64,000 bases of DNA from Alitta virens (Eukaryota; Annelida; Polychaeta; Phyllodocida; Nereididae), in the NCBI GenBank assembly GCA_932294295.1, contig OW028573.1:15210155-15274154 (forward strand), written 5' to 3'. The notes below the pieces were generated by a model. The model was not told where the DNA came from and did not search any database. It worked only from the letters and a program-made list of their open reading frames with translations. The position numbers and the translations under genes were made by a program. Each line of letters starts with the position of its first letter. Positions within the stretch are counted from its first letter, which is position 1. Positions 52,501 through 62,000 of this stretch are shown here, one piece after another.

Positions 52501-53281
52501 TGTTGTCCTTCTTCAACATAAATACTTAACATGTTAAATGATTGTATGATTGTATATCAACAAAGAGGCTGATATTAATGGTTATAGGCGTATTACCCCC
52601 ATATACTGTAGTACCTGATTTGACCACAGGTAACCGATGGGTCCTATGTATCTGAAGGGGGGGGGGAGGTTAAGAAACAATTCTGGAGGAGTGACCTTTG
52701 AACCCATGCATCCAGAGTCATTGTCATAGAAACCACCCATTTTAACCACTAAGCCACTCAGTCGGTCTATCATAATGAATAAAAAGATATCATTAACTTA
52801 TTTTGGTCTAAATTGTTGGTCATATTCATGGCTAACAATTTAGATAGGGGGGTAGAAGCGGAGTCTATAAAAACTGGTAGTACTTGGACCAGTACAAATA
52901 TCTATATAAACAGTAACCGTTTTTACTATATCATATAAGTTCTAGTCTGCAATATTTACATTGTGGCCTTTGGCACAGTGGCCTTAATAGCGAATTGGTC
53001 TTACAACCGGTTTCCACTGTTGCGGACTCATACTTACAACAGTGTTTGTAGCAGAATTGAACCCATGCAAGCAGAGGTAATGTTACAACAGAAAGCTCAT
53101 GCTTCCACTAGGCTACCCAATCCCTTCCCCAGATGGCAATAAGACTGTCTACTTACACTATATGTGACAGGTCTAAGGGCTTCTCTGGCTGGTCTGGGAA
53201 CTGTGGAATGCGAGCAGATCTCTGAGGAACACAACGGAAAGATTTCCTTAACGAATGACCGATTTGTTTGGCAGGCGATTT
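23008..53281 (-). CDS. DTNA/DTNB: dystrobrevin, 3' ten coding exons (partial; 5' end beyond the window)
   Basis: Exons in coding order: 53281-53157, 45297-45199, 41691-41592, 37583-37498, 32115-31908, 28576-28312, 27775-27713, 25621-25480, 23996-23837, 23145-23008. They total 1386 nt, 461 codons plus TAA, with compatible phases throughout (0/2, 2/2, 2/0, 0/2, 2/0, 0/1, 1/1, 1/2, 2/0, 0/stop). The order matches vertebrate dystrobrevins: [15 protein letters not shown] linker, [17 protein letters not shown] syntrophin-binding helix, then the coiled coils with [19 protein letters not shown] and [40 protein letters not shown] and an acidic tail follow. The protein is a cytoplasmic scaffold of the dystrophin-associated complex that binds dystrophin through the coiled coils and syntrophins through the adjacent helix. 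Missing are the EF-hand-like and ZZ domains, expected beyond position 64000. A dystrophin gene is excluded because [15 protein letters not shown] and the post-coil [10 protein letters not shown] segment are dystrobrevin-specific. Confidence 0.93.
23268..23387. repeat. 30-bp tandem repeat, 4 units
   Basis: Four adjacent 30-bp units start at 23268, 23298, 23328 and 23358, each of the form ataaggcacagaaacgcaca then ctatttcttc, with one to four substitutions. It lies in the last dystrobrevin intron. Because the unit is a multiple of three without a stop, a 63-codon plus-strand frame runs through it; there is no evidence that it is translated. Confidence 0.92.
23535..23741. mobile_element. MITE with about 80-bp inverted repeats
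   Basis: The left end ACACCCTTTTCAC is matched in inverted orientation at the right end (gtgaaaagggtgt). The arms continue in parallel: gcagccatgttgg / gcagccatcttgg, cctcattgacctc on both, and gacatca near the centre. The interior is about 45 bp. It lies in the last dystrobrevin intron. The short frame over it (23588-23827) is not a gene. Confidence 0.7.
23837..23996 (-). CDS. DTNA/DTNB: dystrobrevin exon: acidic Tyr/Thr tail, first motif copy
   Basis: It is 160 nt, phase 2 in and 0 out. It begins [18 protein letters not shown] and continues [18 protein letters not shown] with a further acidic stretch ending [20 protein letters not shown] aligns with vertebrate DADPYVQPEDENY, the tyrosine-phosphorylated tail of alpha-dystrobrevin-1. 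Confidence 0.88.
24000..25475 (-). other. dystrobrevin intron
   Basis: It contains a G-rich homopolymer run near 24390-24412 and a GC-richer patch at 24480-24620. No exon or structured RNA was recognised. Confidence 0.6.
25480..25621 (-). CDS. DTNA/DTNB: dystrobrevin exon: C-terminal helix
   Basis: It is 142 nt, phase 1 in and 2 out. It encodes [20 protein letters not shown], then [18 protein letters not shown], then TRHSSDNE. The SDFIAQLRA part aligns with vertebrate EKAFLAQIHAR. The acceptor (ctgctgctgcag) and donor (gtaagt) are good. Confidence 0.88.
26560..26745. repeat. pyrimidine-rich imperfect minisatellite in a dystrobrevin intron
   Basis: The plus strand is almost pure C/T with recurring tattttctcctccttc-like units. 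The complementary purine strand gives a fake Gly/Glu/Asn-rich frame at 26498-26719 and the plus strand a Ser/Phe/Pro-rich one at 26360-26830. Such tracts can form triplex DNA. Confidence 0.75.
27713..27775 (-). CDS. DTNA/DTNB: dystrobrevin exon: 63-nt acidic mini-exon
   Basis: It is phase 1 in and 1 out, so it is frame-neutral if skipped. It encodes [20 protein letters not shown] and a terminal Thr. It sits where vertebrate proteins have the short EVGSETESN acidic segment. It is a good cassette-exon candidate by size and symmetry. Confidence 0.82.
28312..28576 (-). CDS. DTNA/DTNB: dystrobrevin exon: Ser/Pro linker and conserved [10 protein letters not shown] block
   Basis: It is 265 nt, phase 0 in and 1 out. 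It opens [16 protein letters not shown] directly after KLLK, as in vertebrates (TQGAGSPRSSPS), and runs through a Pro/Ser/Gly-rich linker. It then encodes [20 protein letters not shown] and LVKELNS. The acceptor is atatttcag and the donor gttggt. Confidence 0.94.
28600..31890 (-). other. dystrobrevin intron
   Basis: No exon was recognised. It holds the 113-bp tandem duplication at 30455-30684 and an A-run near 31371-31388. Confidence 0.6.
30455..30684. repeat. 113-bp tandem duplication
   Basis: Unit 1 (30455-30567) and unit 2 (30568-30684) both run from tttgattggttaacac to ctctctgatttcc. The second half is nearly identical between them, so the duplication is recent. Unit 2 has an expanded T-run. 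Confidence 0.9.
31908..32115 (-). CDS. DTNA/DTNB: dystrobrevin exon: main dystrophin-binding coiled coils
   Basis: It is 208 nt, phase 2 in and 0 out. It covers [15 protein letters not shown], a short Ser/Thr hinge, then [20 protein letters not shown] and [20 protein letters not shown], ending KLLK. It is the most conserved part of the family and the surface that pairs with the dystrophin C-terminal coiled coils. Only the charged hinge differs appreciably from the vertebrate proteins. Confidence 0.97.
32120..37490 (-). other. dystrobrevin intron
   Basis: The exons on either side join in phase (AG/A completes Arg), so no exon is required here. A 200-nt stretch at 33596-33802 is unusually open in several frames; see findings. 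A C-run of about 18 lies at 37444-37461. Confidence 0.6.
37498..37583 (-). CDS. DTNA/DTNB: dystrobrevin exon: start of first coiled coil
   Basis: It is 86 nt, phase 0 in and 2 out. It encodes [20 protein letters not shown] followed by IAQLEAKN and two bases of the Arg codon completed in the next exon. It aligns with the vertebrate ISFTIDANKQQRQLIAELENKNR segment. The donor gtaagt is strong. Confidence 0.93.
37590..41585 (-). other. dystrobrevin intron with CAG-like and GCCT repeats
   Basis: It contains scattered CAG/CAA-type runs (37690-37870), a GCCT microsatellite (about 38169-38193), a GCT-repeat patch (about 41185-41215) and a tRNA-like SINE candidate near 39880. No exon was recognised. 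Confidence 0.55.
39880..39960 (+). mobile_element. degenerate tRNA-derived SINE candidate
   Basis: A-box-like tggtacacttgttatca (about 39881-39897) is followed about 30 bases on by B-box-like gagttcgattcc (39923-39934). The B box lies in a stem-forming context (ccagag...ctctgg). Spacing and order fit RNA polymerase III promoters. The A box is too diverged for a working tRNA. Confidence 0.4.
41592..41691 (-). CDS. DTNA/DTNB: dystrobrevin exon: syntrophin-binding helix
   Basis: It is 100 nt, phase 2 in and 0 out. It encodes [13 protein letters not shown], then [20 protein letters not shown], nearly identical to the conserved [17 protein letters not shown] helix of vertebrate dystrobrevins that binds syntrophin PH domains. 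Vertebrates carry a second related helix upstream (ADEHVLIGLYVNML type); no exon for it was recognised here. Confidence 0.94.
43770..44044 (-). repeat. dispersed repeat C, left inverted copy
   Basis: On the minus strand it starts with 35 bases (44044 down to 44010) identical to 47127-47161, then ctattcctggctgtagc, and ends with a gtctagctttgtct block. The interior is diverged. It lies in the intron downstream of dystrobrevin exon 45199-45297 in transcript order. Confidence 0.8.
45199..45297 (-). CDS. DTNA/DTNB: dystrobrevin exon: Ser-rich linker, frame-neutral
   Basis: It is 99 nt, phase 2 in and 2 out, so skipping it keeps the frame. It encodes [32 protein letters not shown] and completes a Ser at the next junction. 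SHSV aligns with vertebrate FSHSV. The acceptor is ttttctttcag and the donor gtcagt. It is bracketed by a large inverted repeat (43770-44044 and 47127-47401). Confidence 0.9.
46507..46535 (+). repeat. poly-A run, 29 bases
   Basis: An uninterrupted A-run. It could be a retroposon tail or a simple slippage tract; no element body upstream was recognised. Confidence 0.85.
47127..47401 (+). repeat. dispersed repeat C, right inverted copy
   Basis: This is the partner of 43770-44044 in opposite orientation. It has the same 35-base identical end, the same ctattcctggctgtagc block and the same gtctagctttgtct end block. It lies in the intron upstream (in transcript order) of dystrobrevin exon 45199-45297. 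Confidence 0.8.
49555..49737. repeat. 61-bp minisatellite, 3 units
   Basis: Three adjacent units start at 49555, 49616 and 49677. Each begins agagcaaaagaaggagacaa and ends ggatagccgaggtgtt (ccaagg in unit 3), with only two or three differences among them. Near-identity implies a young array. It is purine-rich on the plus strand and lies inside a dystrobrevin intron. Confidence 0.95.
52600..52772 (-). mobile_element. tRNA-derived SINE
   Basis: On the minus strand an A box TGGCTTAGTGG (52757-52747) precedes a B box GGGTTCAAAGG (52705-52695) at tRNA-like spacing. The head is tRNA-related and the tail unrelated with a G/C run, as expected for a SINE. Confidence 0.6.
52960..53118 (-). mobile_element. 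tRNA-derived SINE, related copy
   Basis: On the minus strand an A box TAGCCTAGTGG (53115-53105) and a B box GGGTTCAATTC (53064-53054) are preceded by gcat, as in the copy at 52.7 kb. It sits only about 40 bases from the donor of dystrobrevin exon 53157-53281. Confidence 0.55.
53157..53281 (-). CDS. DTNA/DTNB: dystrobrevin exon: post-ZZ linker
   Basis: It has a 125-nt reading frame, phase 0 in and 2 out. It starts [15 protein letters not shown], equivalent to the vertebrate segment right after the ZZ domain, and ends [14 protein letters not shown] plus two bases of a Val codon. The acceptor (ctttaatttcag) and donor (gtaagt) are strong. Confidence 0.93.
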
Positions 53282-55110
53282 CTGAAATTAAAGGAAAATG
53301 GCAAATTAGTAGCAGAATCAAAAATGGCTATTATGATCAAAGGTCCCAAAGCACATTAGACTTGATGGGAACCAAATCTAAATGTCAATTGCTATCATTC
53401 AGTCGAAAGAAACCAATTAAGAAAAGGTTAAGAGAAACATTAATGAAATTATAATTGCAACTAATTATCAATGATTATAGGCATAGGATGAAAGCTCTAT
53501 CTTTAGCTACTCTCATGTGATATGGTATTTGAAAATTACTAAAAATGAAGAAACATAATTCCATTCTATTTCAATATTGAAACAGCTAAAACAGAGAAGC
53601 TGCCAGTGAAGCATTGTAACAATGCCTGATGGCTGTATAACTACATTATTCCACTCAGACTATATATTATATGGTCCTGACAATGTATTTGAAAAAGTCT
53701 CCCAGTTTTTGCTTATACATTATTGTACATTACCTAGCACACATTATCGTCATGTCGAAGTGGAGTTGCTAAATTAAAGGGAATAAATCACAGCCAATAT
53801 GCAAATAGCTGAGCAGTGAGCAACAGCAGTCGAACAGAAAGCATCCACACAGCTTTAACATGGCTCAGTGTAGGAACGTCTGCTCTACATAATTAATAGG
53901 GCATGGGACGTACGATAATGGATGGCTGACCGACATTGTCTATAGGCCATGGCAGGCTGTCCCTGACTCCACATTCAGCAGCAGCAGCAGCAGCAACTAT
54001 CTGCACCCATGGAATGTTCATATCAACAGAAGGACCTATGCCAGTGACAGCAGAAAATTGCTCCACATCAAATTCTACCCAACAAGCTCTCGAACAGACT
54101 GTATATACCAAAACAGGCCCCTAGAGCTTGTCACAGTGCAAGGCAACTATGCTTTAAATTGCTCCAGCACATCAATAATTGATAAGCTGCTGCCCTTTAA
54201 AATACGACCCAAAAAAGTTTCTTCCACGAGTGCAACACAATCAATGTGTCCCACTTTGATATGCAGTAACAGGCAAGTTAATAACAAGCCCAATTAGACG
54301 TGCGCCACAGAAGTGACAGAACACTAAAGAATTTAACGACAGCAGCTGCTGTATGGTATAGCCAAAATCTTAAAGGCTACAAGCCCATGATTCTTGTTCT
54401 GAAAGAGCAGAATTCTGTCTAATAATCCAACTGCATGCCATCATGTCATGTGGTCGTCATGTTATTATAACATGCAAAGGTAGTTCACCAAAATATAATG
54501 ACCATTCTGATATCAGAGACTGGAATTAAATTCTAAAAGGCATATTTACGATCTCATTTTATAGTCTTGTTCTCAAATAAAATTTTGCAGTCACATGCTG
54601 AAATCGCATTCTAACGTCACATTGTGAAGTCTCGCATCAGTCACTTGTTGGATGGAGCTATTCAGAGAAATCCTAGCAGCACAACCTTGCAGGATCTTAG
54701 GACCGTCAAGGCCATAATAAAATGGCTGATATGACTTCAATATGGCGGTGGAGGGGGGCTCCAACGTTGCTCCATCCATCAATGCAGTTGTGGGCAGGTA
54801 ATGGACGTAGAACCATAAAGAACTGTCGTAGGGTGAGCAGAATGAGGGTGCTTAGTACACTTTCCACCCACTTAATGTGCCCCTTTACAACTTGGAGACC
54901 AGATATTTGCGAGATTTCATGACTGTGTGGTATGGAAGGCAAGATGACCATCGGTCATTGTCAGAGGAAGGTGGCCCACGAAGCATGTTCTGTCCACTCT
55001 GACAGGCTCCTGGCGTGTCATGTCCAGCATGAAAGGACCTTCAACTCAGAGCTTACCTGATCAATGACCTCACAGCCATGCTGGCTTAATACGACACTGC
55101 ATTTCAAATA

Positions 55111-55203
55111 AACCTTAAGGGCTTAGTGGCAGGTTGTTCCATGCATTGAAAGCCTTCTGAATTCCCCCAAGAGATTTATTCATGACAGGTAAATGGTACA
55201 ATG
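55111..55203 (+). repeat. 93-bp direct repeat, copy 1
   Basis: It runs from aaccttaagggcttagtggc to aaatggtacaatg. It is repeated 229 bases downstream with about four mismatches. Confidence 0.9.
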
Positions 55204-55339
55204 GCCTTTTCTTATTATTGCAGTTTCTGTAAACAGCTCATTTTACAACACAAATATCTATGTATAAAATTGGTCTACTGGAGAATTATAATAACAAATC
55301 TGCAGTATTTTGTCTGGATAATATCATTCTACACCAATC

Positions 55340-55432
55340 AACCTTAAGGGCTTAGTGGCAGGTTGTTCCATGCATTGTAAGCCTTCTGAATGCCCCCAAG
55401 AGATGTATTCATGACAGGTAAATGGTACAATG
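55340..55432 (+). repeat. 93-bp direct repeat, copy 2
   Basis: Second copy of 55111-55203. The 136 bases between the copies are not repeated, so this is a separated duplication or the ends of an unrecognised element. Confidence 0.9.
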
Positions 55433-55979
55433 ACAAATATGGCTCAAATCACTTTGTCTTAAACCTGTGGCATAAATTGTTTACACCAGCGTTGCCAAGT
55501 GTGTCCTATTTCTCTCCACCATGTTTGTCATTCTGGTTTCCAGTGCATACAATGTCACCATAGTTTACGACTCCACCAATCAAATGTACATAATCCAGTG
55601 TAGCGTCGAGCAGAAGCGCAATAAAATGGCATCCTTTTCACAGAATGAAATGAGGAGAGGCATGAAGCTCTTCCACTGCTCCCTGTATATATTGCTGTGG
55701 CTCGTGGTTATTTCCTGCTGTTGGGGCTTAACTGGATCTAGGCTGTATTGTGGCTAATCAGCCCTGTCAGTACCATGCACGCAGCAGGCTTCATCCTGAT
55801 CTGAATGCCGCATGACACCCTTTGTGCACAGTGTACAGGAACAGTATCATGTTGGTTATTATAGAGGATATTTTGTTGGTAGAAGAATGGATTTATGCCC
55901 ACACGGATGCAATATAATATTGCAGTCTTCGCGAATGAATGAACCCTGGCCTGAATGAAAAGTCGTCAATGTCAAGATT

Positions 55980-56045
55980 GGCAGCCATATATGCAGTACC
56001 ACATTTTGAAATGGCAGCCATATATGCAGTACCACATTTTGAAAT
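55980..56045 (+). repeat. 33-bp perfect tandem duplication
   Basis: Two identical units starting ggcagccatatatgcagtac at 55980 and 56013. It is a recent intronic duplication. Confidence 0.93.
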
Positions 56046-59000
56046 GGCTCGTCAGTTCAGGTAGATTCGACTAGCTAAAGACAGCTAAAATTTGCCATCT
56101 TCAACATTTTGGACTGTAAAATGTGCACCAGTTGAACACCATTAAGTATACTTTATGTTCAGTTTGGTAATTGAGTGCTGTTTATCCGTATGGCGACATT
56201 TAATCACACTGAAAACCATTTGTTAACAATGCCTTTGTTATGCAAAAACAATTTCATCTACTTGTTGGAGTCTATTGTGTTGTACAACCTTGCAAGTACA
56301 AAATGACATCTCCAGGGTCAGAATTTGCCTGTTGCAACTGGCGGTGATGCATCATCTGGCCTAGAGTCAATTTAGCATCCTACGATGGATCTAGGTGGGA
56401 ACTTTTACCTGTCATAGAACAAATCCTGACATGATATCTTATGCATTACACAGGCTGGAGTACTTCCTTCCAAGATGCATTGCTCGTACCTTGGGGGAAT
56501 GCAGTCCATGTACTACTGTTTGTCCAGCAAGGAAATGGTGATTTATTTTTAGCTCGGCTATTAGTATCTTTTTCTTCTTCCTTCATAGAACCAGTATACA
56601 CCAAAAATGTAGAATATCTAATGCACAGAGCAGGTCAAAATATATTTGAGTGTTTTAATGACTAGATTTAATGACTAGATTTAAACGCTAAAGAAATTAT
56701 TATGCATTTAGCAAGAGTGGTGTATATAATTATGTTACACTGACATTCGTAGTTGTCAAATCAAAGACTTTACTTTTTTTGTGGCATTGCATCTAGTTAG
56801 ATGCAGTGCCAGTGTATAGATTAGAACTACATCACTTGTCAACATACAGTAATCAACACATCAACCCGCAAATAGACACTAAATTATCGTAATTATCTTT
56901 CCTGTAAAGTGCATTCAAATTACCTTTCATAAGATTAATGACAGTGTCCTCACAGATCTGCAATTTAAGCATTTAGTTTGAAAGGAGCGATTCATCTGGA
57001 TGCAGATGTTACCATAGCAACAGCTGATGAAGGATTAACAATCTAACACTTAGTCACGCTCTTGTGGGTAAGCATCTCATGCAACAGTCCAGAAATTATT
57101 AGCAGCAGCATCATCAGCAGCAGAATGACAGCCGCAGTAATATCGACTGCTTTAAACAACTACAGATAAATCCAGGCAGTTCATATAAACAGCCTCCATA
57201 ATACCTAATAGGTCTAATTTGATCACAGTCACGGGTGGGTCTTAATAATGCACGACACTGTGACAGTGTTGTTACTCTTGTGTGTAAATTAGATTTGCAA
57301 GACAAGCCAACCACACTCAAAAATGCACAGTAAGCACAAGAGAGGGGCGTATATAGGCTTCCACAAGAGTTGCTGCAGATTCAAACTGCCTGCAGAGATG
57401 AGAAGGAAAGACAGAAATAAATAAACACACAAAAGTATGCTGAGTGTCCTTAGTTCTGACAGTCGTAGCATATGTAGTTTGGTCAGCGTGAAGTGTTTAC
57501 TTGCAACCGCAACGACGCAGGGTGAAGCAGAAACTTCCACATCACTCGAAGATCAGAGCTCCCGCTGCTGTAGCTGAGTGCAGATTAAAGATACAACACA
57601 GTGGTGTGGGTGTGCACCGAGTAGTGATGAGGATGCTTTGGTACTGATGCAGGATAACACCATGATTGTGCGTGTTCGTTTCCCATAACTAAATTACCTT
57701 GCCCGGATGCATTGGATGCAGAGTTCATGATTAACCAGACAGACTGGCAATACACCATACCACCTGATTATTCCATGATTAATTCCAGTTGACCATATAG
57801 TGTGTATAGCGTGTTATTCAGATTGCTAGTGACTAACACAGGTATGTTTGTCTACCACATCACTGTGTGACTCAGATGCTTCTGACATCGTCACCCACTT
57901 ACATCAGCAAGCTGTCAGTTTTTATGCTTCTCTCATAAAACAATCCTCAGATCAAAAGCGAGGGACTGTCCCATTTCATTATGAGAACACTTTTTGTTGG
58001 CACAATCAACGTGTGTAGCAGTTCAGGGACTGCAATGTTGGAAAATATCAGAAGCTTCGTGATCGTGTTTTGCCATTGATCGTGATATGAACATGATTTT
58101 AGGAAGATGAAAATACAAAATTATACAAAGAAAAAAAAAACACCACATGAAATAATAAACCATATGATTTACAGCCTCCAAAGAGAAAAAAAGATTTCTT
58201 TTACTGCATTGAAGCAAAAAGTAAAAAAAAAAAGTAATCTGTTTATGTAGAGAAGAACATTGCACCAAATATTTGATGTCAATGACATCCAAGTCATGAT
58301 TTCAGTCTATGTCAAGCTTGTCTGGTTGCCAAATATCATGGCACAAGGGAATTTTGTGTCTGCTTGTTCTGATGTGCCCTCTGTGCTCCTGCCATTAAAG
58401 CACCCAGGCTACATCATCATATTTAACAGACTCCATGGGATAAACCCATCCAATTGACTGTAGAGCAATTAAGGTGCAATTATCAATTAAGAGAGCTTAA
58501 TCGGTGGCTTAATCAGATTTCGTGCCATTAAATCGGATATGTATGAATGCGTCCTTCAACGGTGTTCAATATAAGCTATAATTTATTGCTGTAGCTGCAT
58601 TCAGGAGGCAGAGTAAATCTCATCACTTATGCCTCTATGGTGATGCTCGGGCGCTTATGCTTTCAGAGTTTTTGTCAGCTTTGCTTCTAAAAAATCCCTC
58701 AATAGACTTTCATTATATTGCCGTATATCAAAGCACCATTATTTGCCATTTTCCTTTATAATTCTTTCATGGCTTTGAAGCACGATTATTTTCCATGTAA
58801 TGCAAGTACAAGCAAGTATTTATAGCCTTCCAAGTTGGGCTGGTGTCCCCTTTCTTTGAACACGAGTCGATTTCACTGCCTCATTGCATGATTTGCCTCT
58901 AATGTGATGGCATGAACGATTTTGACAATGCGGTTCTTGTGATGGTTCACTATGAAACAGGGTGTATTAACTGACTCACAGACAATATTGTTCCCTTCAA

Positions 59001-62000
59001 ACCATGACTTCCTAACGCTATTTAGATTCACGCATACAAGTGGTAGATGGCAGTCTATTTGGTTGTGAAAAGCTAAATGTCATGCTGTTTAATCACACCT
59101 GCATGAGAATAACAATGCATCTGATATAGATGCATTACTGTCGACCATATTTACCTATTATAATGGTAAGCATTGACACTGGCATAGCATAGCATCACTG
59201 AAAAATATATAATATGAAAAACTGCACGTATATTATACAAAGTTTCTTGGTGCACTGAAGGAGCTACAATATCTACATTGTACATACATATCAAGCACCT
59301 CATTTGTTAGAAGATGGCCGAATAGGGACAATACTTCTAAGTTTAAAGGCATCGCATGCGGCATACTAGCACAGTAGATATAGGATTGCCAAAGAAGAAA
59401 ATCCAATGAAATGGAGGCACAGACCATGAAGACTCAAGGGAAAGAAGGAAAGAATGGACCAATAGAAGAAGAAAGCTGTGGATTTAACGAAGAAAGGAGG
59501 AGAGGAGAATGGCTGGTCCATTGGCCGGGGTTGTTATAGAATGAGGTCATCAATGGGGTGCCACCCTGGGATCGATGGGCCAATACTTATGGGGCTAAAA
59601 TGGCGGACCACCGGGTCACCCTGCAATAGAGGGACCAGCTCTGTCTGGGGTCTTTATATTAATCCCAGAACATCTAGCAACCTCCTCAGCGGGTCTTCAG
59701 TCCCAAAGCAGAAGTATTAAGAGTGCTGATACAAGTTCATAGTCTCACAGGACTCTTTCAGTCTACCCATCAGCAGTCCGCTGCATTGGAATGAACCCAC
59801 CTTATTTATCTTGCAGAGAGCTGCAATTGGTGTTCGCAATACAATAGCATTCATGGCTGACGTTCATTGTCCTCACTCTACAGGTTTAGGTATGGCCCAG
59901 CCGAATGTGGTTGCTCATAAAACATGACTGTTAAATAGCCTGGCTTCACATAAAGCATTTGCAGCTGACCTCCAGCTCAAACAACACGCCTCTGAAGGTC
60001 AAATCACGAAAGTGTCTCCATCGCCCTCCCCCCCGGACTAGCGCTCGTATTTGTATTGGGGAGAAGATTTACTGCCACCCTCAGGGACTCCAGGGCCACA
60101 GCTATAATTTAGATGTATTATTCAATGGTCAGCAGACTGGAGCCAGGTTGCCATCGCCTGTAGACATCACTCCTCCTACCTCCAAAGCACAGTTTAAGAA
60201 CAGATGTTTTATTAAGTGATATGTTGGCCAAAGATCACGAAAGCAGTCCAAAAACACCCCATGCCCATCAGGATCACCAGAGGCGAGTGATTTGTCATGA
60301 AATGTTGCTGTGAATGAGATGTTTGGTTCGTATGTCTAATGAACATTCATACATTGAAAGACATACTGTATTGAAAGTCCATCGTCGTCCCAAAATGAGT
60401 AAGTTCATATAAAATCGCACCTTCTATTCTAAATATACATTTTGTATTTGTCCTTGTCTGTTTACTGCATAATGATAACTCAGGGACATCCTAGCACTTA
60501 AAGAACTACTTCCCCGAGGACAGACATCCCAGAGGTTCAAAACACTAAGTGCTATTGATGCTAAGCACTCAAATGATGAAAGGTGACCCCGGGACAGCAC
60601 CAAGGCAAGCAAGCAGCACACCAGCCATGCTTTACCATCGAGTGAGCAGAATCTGAATCAGGCTCAGCAGCTGCCCAAATGACGATGCACAGGCAGCAGC
60701 AGTGAAATTGACAGATGCTCCTTTCCATTAGGACTCCCACTGCGGTCAATCTGATGATACAGCCTGGCGGGGTCATCCCGCAAATATCTTAATGCGGACA
60801 GCAGCCTTGATGCGGTTGCTGATGCAGATACATCATCCCGTATGTCCGCGCAATCGCTGGCATCCGCCGTTCCATTACTGCGAGTGTCATTCGCGTATAT
60901 CCTGTGGATTTGATGGTTATGCCAAGATAATCAGTCAACATGTACCCTACATTGATCATGATCTTATGCAGGATCAGGCACTCACAGTAAATGGGCAATT
61001 AGTATGAGTATTGTGTTGCATTTCATCTCGGAGACACATTTCGCCCAAATGGTTTTCTGTCTCCCTTTTCGGATAGGATTTCTAGTGCCTTCCAAACTAA
61101 CGGTCTAACATTTCTTGGCAATATTTAAATGGGTGCATTATCCGGAAGAACGATCTCAATGCTCCACTGGGGATAAGATAAGATATAACTCAGTGGAACT
61201 TGGCATGACTTACGCTGTCAATATGCAGGATAATATACTGAAGAGCTTGCAATACAGTCCCTCCTCAAAGGTCATATTGTGCAGAGTACTGAGCTACACA
61301 GAGCAGATCACTCAAAGTCGAGTAGAAAATTTTCCACAGAGCAAGGCCAAGCTGTTGCCCGGAGGGAAGGATGCAAAAACACACAACAGATGCCTCGGGT
61401 TCGGCATGCACCTTAAAGAATGCAGGAAACAAGGAGCTGCAAACAAGCAGAGGATGGATTAGAGGAGACGCTCCTTGTATTGAGTTGTTTGATTCATGTC
61501 CTTCTAAGACCCTTGCAGCTTATCCGGATCGATGGAAACACAAGAAACGAATTTAAGACGCCGGTCTTGTCTTCAGGCTAACACCAAAACTCATTTTCTT
61601 CATCTCTGCCAAGATAATCTTTCTGTGCTCAGTGCAAATAATACGGCCATTGGACGTGAGGCCTCTGTTGGCCATCTTGCCCCAGGCATCCTGTCCTAAT
61701 AACACAATACATGACATGTGGCCATGCAAATCTTTCCATGGAGATGAGGTTCCTATATAAGGCATTAAGTCTACACCCATAAGGAACGAGAGATGAGATA
61801 TGTCCTCCAGAGAACCCTTGGAGGCCCTCACGTATGATGCACAGCCCCCTGAAGCCTCTTTATAAAAACCAAAGATTTACTGGAGTCTTTCGGGCAAGCA
61901 AAACTTAACTTGGTTCATTTCACCAGCTATCAAACTGCTGCTTAGCCCAGAGAACTGGCTTGTTTGAACGGATCAATCCGCATTTGTTCTGTATAGGGCA

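Larger units (their letters stand above)
45300..53150 (-). other. large dystrobrevin intron
   Basis: About 7.9 kb without recognisable exons. It contains repeat C right copy, a 29-base A-run (46507-46535), the 61-bp minisatellite (49555-49737) and two tRNA-like SINEs near its right end. Confidence 0.6.

Noticed and set aside
61115..61462. 115-codon plus-strand ORF
   Set aside because: No recognisable domain, no splice or promoter context, and it lies inside a dystrobrevin intron. This length is expected by chance over 10 kb.
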